A DNA stretch of 64,000 nucleotides, from assembly GCA_028023455.1 (NCBI GenBank), contig JAQFVV010000042.1:8021922-8085921 (forward strand), in the 5' to 3' direction. The notes beneath the pieces were generated by a model. It searched no databases and was not told where the DNA came from. It was given only the letters and a program-made list of their open reading frames with translations. Numbering within the stretch: the stretch's first letter is position 1; the number at the start of each line of letters is the position of its first letter. The DNA is from Epiperipatus broadwayi. Taxonomy: Eukaryota; Onychophora; Udeonychophora; Euonychophora; Peripatidae. A program made the translations under genes and the position numbers. Positions 11,929 to 23,876 of this stretch are shown here, piece by piece.

Positions 11929-11996
11929 AAGTGAACTTGTCAGATCACAAATCCAGCATGCTACTACTTGAGCTATTCACTCAGAGTTATTAATAC
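11929..11996 (-). other. tRNA-like relic (SINE head or tRNA pseudogene)
   Basis: On the minus strand: 'aatagctcaagtagtagca' gives an A-box and D-arm (TAGCTCAAGTAGTAGCA). This is followed by 'tgctggatttgtgatctga' and a T-arm-like 'gttcacttcgattttgg'. The order and spacing are tRNA-like, but the arms do not pair cleanly, so it is at best a pseudogene or SINE remnant. Confidence 0.4.
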
Positions 11997-13144
11997 TGAA
12001 ATTAATGTATTAAGTGTAGATGATATGATTTGTTTACTTTTTCTAAATCTAAATGCTCTTTTATCTGAATCATCTGCAGTCTTTTAATTTTTTTTAACTA
12101 GAAAATTGTTTTAAATAGATAAGCAGATTATGTTTTGCTGCTATCAGAGTGGAAATTATGTTTACTTGATAATATTTAGCTTTATTTCATTATCAATTGT
12201 ATTAAACCATTTGTAAGAAGATATGTGTTATATAGTATTTATTTATGAAACAACAAGATTTAGTTTATTATAAATTAGTAGAATAATTGATCTAAAATCA
12301 TAATTTTAATCACTTATATTTATTAATAAAACTCACATTGTATAAAACATTTAAAATATTTAAACAAGAAAATAGACATCTTTGAAATGTACATATCTTA
12401 AAAGAAAATCATAAATTTAATTTCAAATATTATACTCATTGCTCTGGTTTCATTGAATTTCATGCATTTCTAGTCTAATTTATGCTTACTAACATAATGA
12501 CAACAATTATGATTTTAAAAGTAGATTAATTAAATGATATCTTTTGGTATTCAATCACTCCATTAATTTTATTGCAAGAATAATAATAATAGAATATACA
12601 GAATTGCCCAGCAAGGAAATACCCATGGCAAACTTTAAAAAAAAATCTTATTTTAAAATATTAAGATAGATATTCTAATCTCACTTCTTTTTTTATTTCA
12701 TACTTACATTTAAACTTTAAAGTTGAGAATTCATTCATTCAGTGTTCTTAAATCATCTTATATTATTTTCATGTACTTTACACTGTTATTGTATCAACTC
12801 TATAATGCAGAACTTCCATTAAATCCTAATAATAATATTTTTATAAAGAGAAAATATAGATAGATCTCTTTTAATAAATGTAGTCCAGCATAGAAAGCAT
12901 AATACCCCTTATAATCTTGCAACCTGCCCAACAAAAGTGCTTGCCATATAAATAATGTTGTATAAATAAATAAATTAATATTTAAAGTAAACATTTATAT
13001 TGTAACTCTCATGGTTATTATGGTTTTCTAGTAGTACTTCAATTTGAGATGTCAAATACCAAGAAAATTGGAAATAATATTCTTTAAGAATGGCTTTCAA
13101 TATTTGGAATTGATAAGGATCAAAAGATACACAATAAATTTAGA
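11997..13144. other. AT-rich non-coding sequence
   Basis: No supported feature; the small open frames here have AT-driven composition. Confidence 0.5.
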
Positions 13145-13240
13145 TATTGTTACATTTTCATTTACCATTGTCAAACTTCCTCCACTCACAACTTTGACGC
13201 CATCCATTTCAGATAAATACACTAATGATTATTACTAATC
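13145..13240 (+). repeat. Dispersed repeat, copy 2
   Basis: Second copy of the block at 6645-6745: 'attgtcaaacttcctccactc' region, 'acaactttgac', 'ccatcca', then 'actaatgattattactaa'. A short inverted motif 'ctagagattatctctag' lies just downstream at 13250-13266. Confidence 0.6.
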
Positions 13241-14094
13241 ATTTTCGAAACTAGAGATTATCTCTAGCACAGATATAAACTTTAAACCTCAGTTAAAGAT
13301 TAATATAAATTTAGATAAGCAGAACATTGAACAAATATTTATTTAATTTATAGTAATAAACTATTAGTTTTTCTTTTATTTAAGTAATATTAATTGCAGT
13401 TGTTTTTATTACATTCTCATTACGAGAGACAGTTAATGATGAGCATATATATATAATATGTACATGTAAAATCATACCTTATTGTGAGAAATCTTATTGT
13501 AATCGAAGTCGTTTTGTTTTATTAATATGAAATAATAGACAATCAATCCAAATTTAATTTTATATTTTAAATTTTTTTAGTGTGTATATTTTCTTTATCA
13601 TGTTTTTAACAAACATAAATGATAATTGGTCATATTAAAAGTAGTATTGAAATCATTTACAATTAGTATACAACGTTAGAACTTAAATTATTTTAAATTA
13701 TAAAGCATTATTTTCAAACATTTTTTTTTCTTAATTTTTATTATGTCTTATTTGATGTTAACTAATTAAAATTTTTGTGAGCGGAAGAAGGATATCCTAG
13801 ATTTATGTTTATTCCTTTTCTTTCCCCTTTATACATCTTTCACTAACTTTTTTTAAAATAATAAAATATATATTTAGCTTTAATTACTTTTTCTCTCAAA
13901 GAATATGATTGTTATTGTTTTGAATTTTTCTATTATTAAAACACCTGATTCCATTTGTTAAATATACAAGGAAAAATACTGCATATGTATTTATGAAGTC
14001 AAGCATTAATTGTTTATGTGGTAATTAAATACTGATTTATATTTCAAATTATTTTAGCTAGCATACTTATGATTAATTTATATTTTATTCTCAG
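13241..14094. other. Intron upstream of exon A
   Basis: AT-rich sequence leading into a pyrimidine-containing acceptor 'tattttattctcag' that ends at 14094. Confidence 0.5.
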
Positions 14095-14192
14095 GGTCAG
14101 AATGGCAGGGTGATGATGATAAGGTGGAGAGCGCAGCAAATACCGATATGACAACCAAAGAAATCCCCATCAAATCACCTGTGAAAGAAAAG
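14095..14192 (+). CDS. Exon A of an unrecognised host gene
   Basis: A 98-nt island of complex sequence between a good acceptor (ttattctcag, ending 14094) and a donor (AAG|gtacat, from 14193). Two other frames contain stops or give poor protein. The frame in which the first two bases complete a codon stays open and reads SEWQGDDDKVESAAN near the start and IPIKSPVKEK at the end (32 residues after the split codon). It is acidic, Lys/Ser-rich and probably a disordered linker with possible phosphorylation sites such as KSPVK. It ends in phase 0, which matches exon B at 49140. I do not recognise the protein. The call rests on splice signals, open frame and composition contrast; a transcript would settle it. 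Confidence 0.65.
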
Positions 14193-15779
14193 GTACATTA
14201 AAATTTAAGAATAGTATCTTTATATCATCATTAATGAATTTTTTAAAGAATTTATAAACTTGAATAATAACTTATATATATAATACACAAAATTATCTTA
14301 TTGGTACTATTTCTCACCACAAATCTATTTATAGCAGTCGCTCTTAAATAAAGACTATAATGATTATCAATCATCTATATCATGCTATAAATTATTTTTT
14401 ACATAACTCTTAATATAAGCTTTACATTTAAAAAACCACAAATGTATTATTAATTTTACCTAGGAACTTATAAACTCCATCATTTTAACTATTCACCTCA
14501 TTATTCTCGTGCAACACAATTCTATAGTTTTTAAATTTTACAATTTACTCTCTGCATGTCAAACGTATAGTTGTAGGCACTGAAAAAATATTCTAATAGT
14601 TCCCAGAATGCATCTCAATCAAGTGAGTTTCTTGAACTAAAATAACAAGTTTTATATATCCCCCAAATGACACACTTTTTTTTTTTTACTAATGTATATC
14701 ATCTTTTAATACATGTCTGAAAAATTGTTAATTATTTTGTATTATATTTGAAATTATTTTATTTCACGTAACTCATAATATAGACTTTAATGATATTTTA
14801 CATAGGCAATGATAAATCCCTTTACTTTCTTTTTTTATTTATGTTCCGTGATCTTATACTTTCGGAATTTTACAATTCATTTCTTACTTCAAGCATATGA
14901 GTTGTTTGTGGCACTTTATATATATATGTAAATTTAATGTCAATCTAATAGCGCATATGTGAAGAATAATTTTCTTCCACAAGATTTCATATATATCATT
15001 AAATTATTTATTACATATAAACTAAATGTTTTTATTAAATACTCTACAAATCTTTTGTTATTTTAGACAAAAAAGCATTCTTTAATTTTATATTATTGCC
15101 TTTTAATCTTTGTTAAATTAAAAATTTATGCTATTTTTTATGTATACATATACAGAAATATACACTAGTAAATATTTTGTAATTCAGGTCATTAAGTTAG
15201 AATATGAAGGTTCTGTATAGATAATCTTGACAACTTGTTTGCAACAATATAGTGCAATTTACTATAGTACTACCAAACTTGCAAATACAATGAAAATCTA
15301 ATACTAAAAAAAAAATATTGCTGTTACCATATGCAATTTTATTGGTTGAATACTATTGCCCATTACCGAATTACTTTAACAATAAAAATAATATAATTTA
15401 TTTAATTCAGTTTTTCTAATTACAACTTTTAACAATCATAATTATATCTTAACAAGTGACATAAAAATGCTTGAAAATTAATTGGCAAGTTGTGTAAACT
15501 ATTGTGAATTGAGTCTCTAAATTTTATTTAGTTTGAAATTTACAATGGTTTTAACATTTAAGATTGTAAATTTGTTATAGAAATTTATATAGTTTAATTT
15601 TTGTTGTTGTTGTTAAGTATTTTTTGGACTACCAAAGCATTTTTTTGAGCTCTTAAAATAAATGTGTATTTTGTTTATGTTAATTTTAGTTTGTTTAATT
15701 TATTTTGTTTAACATAGTCTACAAGTTCTGATTTATTAATTTAACTTTGATTTATCACACATATCATTATTGTCAACCA
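14193..15779. other. Start of the large intron
   Basis: AT-rich sequence directly after the exon A donor. No element or gene recognised. Confidence 0.5.
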
Positions 15780-15784
15780 TTATA

Positions 15785-17260
15785 AATCCACTGCAGAATG
15801 AAGGTATCTTCAAATTGAATCCATTTTCTCTGATCTCTATCATCTCTTCTCCAAATCACCCCTGCACATTTCTTTATTTCATCCATCCATCTCATATGTG
15901 ATTTTTTTCTGGGTCTTTTACAATCTCTTGGAATTCAGTTTAAGATTTCAAATGTCTATCTATTATCATCTCTTTTAGCAATATATCTAGCCCATCTCCA
16001 CTTCAGTCTCTTAATTCTTTCAACAATCTCATTAATACCTGTTTGTTCTCTTACCCATGCATTTTGTTTTCAATTTCTTGTTACTGTTAATATGCATCTC
16101 TCCCTATATTTATGGTCTGAAGTCTCTGTATTGCTCTTCTGTTAAGTTTCCAATTATTAGATCCATAAGTAAGAACTGGTGAAGCACATTTATTAAAAAT
16201 CTTTCTTTTCAAACACATAGACATATTTCCTTTTAATATTAAATTATTTCTAACAAAAGTACTACTACCAAATTTAATTCTATGATTGATTTTATCCATT
16301 ATGTTTTCATCTGTAGTAATAATCTGAGTAAGGTATTTGTAGTTGTTAACTTCTTCTAACTTATCATTATCAATCTTTATGTTCATCTTTTGAGAAAATC
16401 CATTGAACATTACTTTAGTCTTTTTAACATTTGCCTTTAAGTCCTACTTTCTTAATTTTATGTGATAACTCTTGCAACATTTCTTGAAGCTCTAAAGCAT
16501 TACTTCCAGAAACAACTTCATCATCTTTAAAATCTAAATGACTTAAATAATCTCTACTTATTTTTATTTTCTTAGCTTCCCATTTTAAAATCCACAAAAT
16601 ACTTCTTGCAAAATTATTGTAAAAAACTTTGGGGATATGGAGTCACCCTATCTTATATTCTTTTCAATCTTAACCTTCCTAGTATCATTATGTAATTTAT
16701 TTGCTGTTGCATTTTTATAAATATTGTTAAGAATATAACAATATCTTCGGTCTATATCTTGATGATCCAATGCTTTAATCACCGGAGAAATGCTTATAGA
16801 ATCAAATGTCTTTTCATAATCTACAAATCCAAAGTGTAATGGCAACTCATATTCAATTGTCTTTTTAATAACTTCTCTCAATACTTGGATATGATCCACT
16901 GTACTAAAATCCCTTTTGAATCCATCTTGTTCTTTTGGTTAGTTGAAATCCAAAGTTCTCTATAGACAAGTTATAATTATCTTGGTAAAAAAAATTGTAT
17001 AAAACTAATAAAAGACTGATAGGTCTGTAATTTATAATATCTTCTTTATCACCTTTTTTAAAATATTAATATTAATACTGCATTTTCCCAATCATTTGGT
17101 ACATCTTTATCATTTAGACATTTGGTATATAACTGTGCCAAATTGTTTTCTATTTCTTCATCTACTTCTTTTAATATATCGATTATAATTTCATCATTAC
17201 TTGGAGCTTTTTGCTTCTTCATTTACAATCCTGGACAATTCTGAAGATACAATAGTTGTA
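15785..17260 (-). pseudogene. RTE reverse transcriptase and C-terminus, broken
   Basis: Minus-strand pieces in order: 'DHIQVLREVIKKTIEYELPLHFGFVDYEKTFDS' type sequence (16648-16899) is the RT block with the first catalytic Asp (FVDYEKTFDS). 'GDSISPKFF' follows at about 16640. The catalytic FADD block reads FKDD at about 16520, losing the conserved Ala but keeping both Asp. 'KKTKVMFNGFSQKMNIKID', 'EVNNYKYLTQIITTD' and 'KCASPVLTYGSNNWKLNRRAIQRL' (16087-16410) match the RTE C-terminal region. Stops and frameshifts occur around 16640, 16440 and 16087. The closely related fragment at 37258-38032 shares the same C-terminal sequence. Confidence 0.8.
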
Positions 17261-18015
17261 GAAGGTATTTGTTCTTTATTATTATAATATATAGAGTTTA
17301 TTATTATATAATTTTTTATAGAACTCTTCTACCCATTTCTTGATGTCATCTCTCTTTTTAGTAATAGTTCCATCTCTTTTTCTTATTACAGCTATATTTC
17401 CTGCCAATCTAAAATGTTGTTTTACATTCATTCTCTTCTATTGTCTTTTTTTGCTAGTTCACAATTATATTTTCTTATATCATTATTAACTCTTCTTCAC
17501 ACCATTTTGCAAAATTTGAAATATTCAATCCTTAATGTATCATTTTTATATATTTTCATCCTTTTTTTCTTCATAAATTCTGTAGTCTCAGTGGAAATTT
17601 TATTGATCACTTGCTGCTTTTTTAACCAGCTATCTTTATTGCAGTTTTTAAAAATGTATTAATTATTTTCTTATTGATTTCATTCAAATCTGAATCATGT
17701 TCAAAATCTGTTAATATTTAACAACAATTTGCAAGTTCTGATTTAAATTCGTTAGAATATTTCTGAAGATTAGGAATATCCACTGTGAATATTATTTTTC
17801 TTAATAATTTTTGTCTCTCTAGTTATGCATTTACATGTATCTTACATCTTACTAATTGATGGTCACTTCCTGTGTTGAATTTATCAAGAAATATTGCATT
17901 ATTGAAATATATATTTTTATTAGTCAAAATATAATTCAATTCCGCTGGACCTTCATTTGGATGCTTCCATGTCCATTTTCTTTTAATATTTTTTTTTTTT
18001 AAAAAAAAAAAGAAT

Positions 18016-18538
18016 TCATAATATAAAGTTTTTCTTTTTCTGCAAGCCTTTTTTACCTACAGCACTTTCATCTTTCAATTGTTTATCAATTCTAACATTA
18101 AAATCTCCCATAATAATTTTAAAATGTTGTTTGGTTTGATCAAAAGCTTTTTGCACATCCATATAAAAATCCTCTACTACTTTGTCACTTTGAGAACTTA
18201 TTGGGGCATAAACCTGAATTATCTGCATTTGGTATCTGTTATTAATGTGAATAACTAATCTTGCCACTCTGTTTTTTTATACCATCAATCTCCACAATGT
18301 TGTTTTTCCATTTTTTATTTATAATAAATCCTACTCCACTTGTACTTTCAATATTTGTGCTTTTGTAGTAGAGTACATGTCCACTTTTTAAATCAATTGT
18401 CTCTTCACCTTTTTTTCTAACTTCACAAAGTCCAATAATGTCCCATTTAATATGAGACAGTTCTTCTAATTCTTGCAGTCTTCCTTTACTTGAAATTGAT
18501 TTGCAGTTGTAAGTTTTTAAATAAAATGTCATCATCAA
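18016..18538 (-). pseudogene. RTE apurinic-type endonuclease, broken
   Basis: The first open part (18242-18538) reads 'TYNCKSISSKGRLQELEEL', then 'IKWDIIGLCEVRKKGEE' (catalytic Glu in the CEVR block) and 'GVGFIINKKW'. The second (18016-18267) continues with 'QMQIIQVYAPISSQSD' and 'FKIIMGDFNVRI', the GDFN motif of AP-type LINE endonucleases. The two parts overlap in different frames, so there is a frameshift at about 18250. The end near 18000-18010 runs into a poly-T/poly-A stretch that interrupts the linker to the RT. Confidence 0.85.
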
Positions 18539-18990
18539 ATAGCAATCTAGATCTGCAGTCAGGAAATTCTTAACACCCTCCTCCTTTGGCCACTGATTGC
18601 TGTCTTGGCTGATGACCCTTTCAGCCTTCTGGAATAAGGGTCATGATTTATTTTTTGTCTGCATGATTGTAAATATCTATTAGGAAAGGCACTTTTTTAT
18701 ATTTATACACCCATTTATTCAGCCCTCAAAAAATTTCAACTGAGATTTCAATTAAGAGATATCAGGAAACCATGATGTTTCTTGATCTTAAACTCAGCGG
18801 TAAAAAGCCAGTGACTTCCCCATGCTAGCTAATGTGTCTTAGTGAGCATGTTTGTATGCTGTACAACTAATCAGATAGTAATAATAGCTGTAACAACACA
18901 ACCAAATGAAGTGGATTAGGAATTTCCTCTGCTCAGTTCCTTTAAGACTTTCAAATGAATCAAAGGGCCTCCTTTTAGTCAACAGAAAAC

Positions 18991-19343
18991 TTCTTCACTC
19001 ATATGAGTTTAACATAATTAAATTTATTGTAGTTATGTTGCATTTGAAACAATTAACAATGGATCCCACATAGCAACTATTTTGTCATGCATACAAATTG
19101 CTCAAGAAATACTTTTCCCCATTAAATTAAGGTGTGATCAATGACCACAAAGTTATATGCTGAATATATTTTGTAATACCTAGTTACCAATTCATTCATC
19201 TAATTGAAATTATTGACTTTATTTTTCAAAATCTTTCAATCTTTTAATATCACCATAATTCTTTTTTCAAACATCAAATAATTAGTCTTATATAGTATTT
19301 GAATTAAAATGTTAAATTTATTTTTCCAATAATATATATATAT
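18991..19343. other. AT-rich intron sequence
   Basis: Nothing recognised; ends in a TA microsatellite that supplies the insertion site of the next element. Confidence 0.5.
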
Positions 19344-21596
19344 TGTAATGATCCGCAGAATAACTCTTAACGTGATCTGCACTACAGGGCGCCATCTAGG
19401 CATTTGAACCTAGAAAAAGGTATAAAGTAGGCAGATACGTAAGTCAAAAAAAATAATTTTTTTATTTATTTATATATTTTGATATCCTGTCATTAGCCCA
19501 TTGTCACTAGCTCAATGGAATAGCAGAGATTTATATTTTACCATAAATTCTTATCTAAGAATATTTTAAAAAGGAATAAAATAAGCCACTGCCAGTAATT
19601 AACATACAAACATTTATTTATGCACATATATATAAAATTTAACATTATTATTTTAGTATGTTTATTTTAGATTTTAATTTGATTTTAGAATTTAAATTTA
19701 CATTTTAATTTTTATAATATTATAAGTTTACATTTTAATTAAGTTCGCACAGATAGATTTATGAAAGTTTGTTTTATAATGTTGAGTATAGATCGGTTAC
19801 ATAGATTTCATGGTTAAAAACATTTCAAAATAAACATAAACGATCAAAATACAAAGTCATTGATACCGTCAATTGCAGAGGGAAATTTATGAGTAACCCA
19901 ATAGCATTCATCGTAAAATGCCCGCATTGACACCAATAACTAAAAAGACATCCGAATAAATACATTTAAGATACTCACTGAAAGGTATCATTATTTACCG
20001 AATGTCTATATATTTTGTTCAAATATGAAAACCAAAACATAATTAACCTATAACAAATTCATGCAAGCGTCTATTCCCAACTTAAATTTAATGCATTTTT
20101 ATTTAGGGTGTCGAGTATGAATAAACTACATAGATCTGCATTTGAAAAGAAAATAGTCTTCCCTGATTTAACCTTAGGCAAAAAGTTCGCAGTCAACCCG
20201 GCATCAGTCCATCTGATACATTTATGTATTCAATGTAGTATGAAAATACGACAACACAAAATACTATACTGTCAGGAATGTACATCTGAACAGTAAGTAG
20301 AGTTAGAGAAGACATCGTCTCTCCACCAACAGGAATGCTACATTTATTGGCGAGTAGAACAATAAACAAAAAACTCCATATGAATGGATTGCGGTTCTTT
20401 GCCGACTTACAAACCCATCCATAGGCAAACAGAAGGTGTGTGGCATATATATGCAATCCTGCCCATAGCAGATCTCATACTACATCTACTAACTACATCA
20501 ATATATCCAATCCATTGACCTAATTCAACTATGAAACAAATAACCTAAGATTTACTCTCCCCTAATATAACTTTACAAATCTATATAGCCATTCACGCCC
20601 AACTTAAGTTTAACATTTATGTAATTTAGTCTAACAAAAATCATATTAAAAACTTAAAAGAACAAAAAAAAAAATGGAAATGATTTTAAATAAATAAAAA
20701 ATACATCAAATAACATTATTAACATTAATTTACGTTGGTCAGATAGGATTCTATTTGTATTATTTACTAGAAGGTTTAGAATTTAGAGTTCTTATTGTTT
20801 TCAAATGAATATAAAGTTCTTACGATTTTTAAAACATCCAGCTTTATCCTTTACAGTTGCTTGCCGTTGTTGGTAATTTTGAACGGGAATTCCCATGCCG
20901 TACTGAAGATATTGGTATCCAGTTAGCCGTTGTTTTTATTTATCCGGAGGTCTTTATTTGAGCTGGTCCTTAACATAGAAAACGATGTCATTTCTCTTTC
21001 TTTTTTAGCAGAACTGAAGGGATTGAAGAGTGCGTCTTTTCAATCCCTTCTCCTTCGACTCCACACTAACACATATTTGTCCTCTCGTAATAACTAATTA
21101 ATTCTTTTATTTTCAAACCTTTCCTTTTATAATAATTTTGTGGATTAACTCTACATTACGTCATAATGGTGAAAACCTTTTTGTTGAGGTCCGATTTCCC
21201 GATGGATTTCTTTCATTTGCTAAAAGTTTCTATTGTTTTCCTATCTGACCATTGTTTATACATTTAAATGCCCAAGGGCTTGTTCACTTGGACTAATTAA
21301 AATAATCTTTTCCATTTTTCAATAACATTAATTAATTTGTTTTCAAACTTAAAGATATATTTTTATCAGTAAATCTTTACTGAAAATTTAGTTTTAAAAT
21401 ACTTTTTCTTTAATAAAGTTTTCGTTTAATAATTTTTTTTTCATCTGTGCGATTTATATATACGAGTTTAAGATAGAATTAATTTTCAGTTTTTATGTCT
21501 TAAAAAAAAAAAGAAGTTTTTAAATGCGAACTTTTTATTTTAATTTCATGTTTAATAATAAAGAAAAATAATGTAACGGCGTATGTGCCCATTACA
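19344..21596 (+). mobile_element. Solo-LTR-like element, copy 1
   Basis: A 2.25-kb unit starting TGTAATG and ending CATTACA (perfect 7-base terminal inverted repeat, TG..CA ends). It is flanked by ATAT on both sides (19340-19343 and 21597-21600). Copies 2 and 3 are alignable along their whole length. Near the left end 'ggtataaagtaggcaga' gives a TATA-like box, followed by a donor-like 'cgtaagt'. A strong hairpin lies at 21016-21050. No gag/pol is present, so by structure this is a solo LTR of a long-LTR retrotransposon, or a non-autonomous element with LTR-like ends. The 62-codon frame at 20108-20296 is broken in the other copies and is not a conserved gene. Confidence 0.65.
21016..21050 (+). 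other. Conserved hairpin in LTR-like copy 1
   Basis: The 12-base arm GAAGGGATTGAA pairs perfectly with TTCAATCCCTTC around an 11-base loop (gagtgcgtctt). Copies 2 and 3 keep the hairpin, and copy 3 has a compensatory change (G-C to A-T) in the stem. Confidence 0.75.
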
Positions 21597-23824
21597 ATAT
21601 ATATATATTAAAGAAGTACATCCACATAATCTCAAATTGCAGCATTAGAAATAAATGTATTTTGAATTTATAACATTGAACACTCAATGTAACTACATCA
21701 GGGATTAAACTATATAATTAAATTTTCATATAAGTGATTTTCAAGTTAAATAAAGTTTGTGTTAAAATAATATTAATTTTTGTTTTCTAAAACATCTTTA
21801 GAAATAACAAAAATATATTAAAACAACAAAACTTTTATGAAAAATATTTTTTTTAAGAAAAGCATATCTTTAACTTTACTGTAAAGTAAACAATTTTCAT
21901 CATAATGTTGAATGTAGATTGGGTAAATCATTGAAAGTAAATGTTATAATTAATGCAATTGGCTGACATAGCATGTTGTTGTATAATATGTTTTTAGAAC
22001 ATTTCTTTCCATTTGTTAATCCAATATATTTCTCATGATTTTTAAGATTTTTTTTATCCAATTGACTTCTCATCTCATTTGTTGTTTTTTTAATATTTTT
22101 CATAGTGAAAATGCTAATTTACATATTGTATAATAAATTTAATCATGGATCAGAAAAATAGAATTAAAAAAATACTATAAATGCCAGAAAAGAAATGATT
22201 TCCAAACTAAAAAGCAGTAAACACTATCTGAGATCTAAGGGCAAAATATGGAATATCTTTTTTAAAAATGAGAATGAAATTTTTAAAAATGCAGAAGTCT
22301 CAAGAACATTTTTTAAATTAGGCAATTCACATTGTACTATTACAGAATAGATGGGAAACTTGCAAATAAAGGTTAATAAAAAATAAATTGCAGATAATAA
22401 CATAAGTGTAACATTTTAAATGAATTTAAAAAATGGATTTTAGTCAAAATTTACATATTTTTGATTTGATATTTTTTTTGTTTAAATAGTTGTAATTGAT
22501 GGTAATTTTCCTCTAGACTATGAATTTGGAATAGATTTTTCCTAAATTTATCTATTTAACAAGATCATTTAGCAAACATGCTTTTGGAACTATTTATGTT
22601 CATTACATGGAATTCCACTGCAATTACATTTTTATATTTCTATAGTTATTTTTATTCAGATTTTTTTTTTTTTTTAAATTGATTTTGTTGGTTTTATTTC
22701 ACCCCACTGAAATCATAAAATATCAGATGAAAAGTTTGGTGGCTAAAAATATTTTAATTACTGCTTTATCAAATATATTTGAAAAATAAATTTTGATATT
22801 TTTATGGGGGGACGGGACGGACGACGACATACAAATATATAAATCTGGATTTCTGAATATTGTTTAAAAAAAAACATCAATGTGTGTACAAATTTACAAT
22901 ATATACAATTTTTAAAGAGCAAAATGCTTTAAAATTTCATAAAGAGTGTGTGAAGTGTTGTTGTAATTTATAATATATATTTAGAGTAGTATATAAAGGC
23001 ACTTATTAAAACATTAAGGACAATTTTAATGTCAATAAGGTATAATTGTTTTTTCAAATGCATTTTTTTTAAAAATTTAAATGCCAGTCACAAGAAAAAA
23101 AGCTGAAACAAATATTGATGGATTAAAAAAGTTTTCTCATTCTCCTACTTATAAATAATAAACATATCTGATTTGATTTTTTTAAAAAAAGGAATAAGTA
23201 CATTAAAAAATGAGAATAATAATAATTGAAAAAATAAAATTTTGCTTATTTTTTTCATCATGATCTTGAAGTAATTTTTATGTTGTGTGTATATATCGTG
23301 ATCACCAAAAATAAGACATAACCAGTAAATAAGCCCTAGTATAATTTTTAGGGATGCTTATAATATAAGCCCTATTTAAGGTTGTCAGACACATAAATGG
23401 ATAATGAATATATGAATAAACAATATTATTGACATTAATGCTTTAAATGAATGTTAACATAAATTATATGGTTCTTTTGTACTCTCCCATTAACAATTTT
23501 TAGCAAACTTAATTTTACTTGTACAGAGAAAACAATTTACTTACCACAAGTCAGTTTAATAATTTCATTTATATATTTTTAGGTATTTATTTTATTTATA
23601 TTTAATACTTAAATTTAGAATGCTTGATTTAGTTTTAGAGTTTTGTCATGGTAGCTTTTAAATATTCCAGATAAAAAAAAAATAGTTTGATTTTTTAGAC
23701 ATGTATTTTCCTTCTTAAAGATTTTATTAAAACAATTGAAGTGATTTTGATAATCAATGATTAGTTTAAGTTAAATCATCAATCTTTCTCATAAAGAAAA
23801 GTTTTTAAAAGAATACCCAAGCAG

Positions 23825-23876
23825 GGCTATATATATATATATGAATTGTTGGCTATATATATATATATGAATTGTT
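23825..23876. repeat. 26-bp exact tandem duplication
   Basis: The unit 'ggctatatatatatata' plus 'tgaattgtt' occurs twice in direct succession without a mismatch, which implies recent replication slippage in a TA-rich tract. Confidence 0.8.

Larger units (their letters stand above)
15780..18990 (-). mobile_element. RTE-type LINE, long but decayed
   Basis: A minus-strand non-LTR retrotransposon of about 3 kb. It has an AP-type endonuclease at the 5' side (18016-18538), reverse transcriptase (about 16440-17250) and a C-terminal region (16087-16410). The 3' end near 15780 carries 'gattgaacttga..ccttcattctgcagtggatt' and 'aatggttgac', the short end typical of RTE elements; the related fragment at 38.0 kb adds a GATGAT tail. 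The 5' limit is uncertain: 18560-18990 is less AT-rich and may be the 5' UTR. The protein is of the kind annotated in databases as craniofacial development protein 2-like, which is an RTE relic. Confidence 0.8.

Noticed and set aside
20108-20296. Open frame of 62 codons (SSMNKLHRSAFEKK..) in LTR-like copy 1, with a similar start in copies 2 and 3
   Set aside because: The similarity is nucleotide-level repeat homology; the frame is shifted or stopped in the other copies and the C-terminal parts differ, so there is no sign of protein selection.
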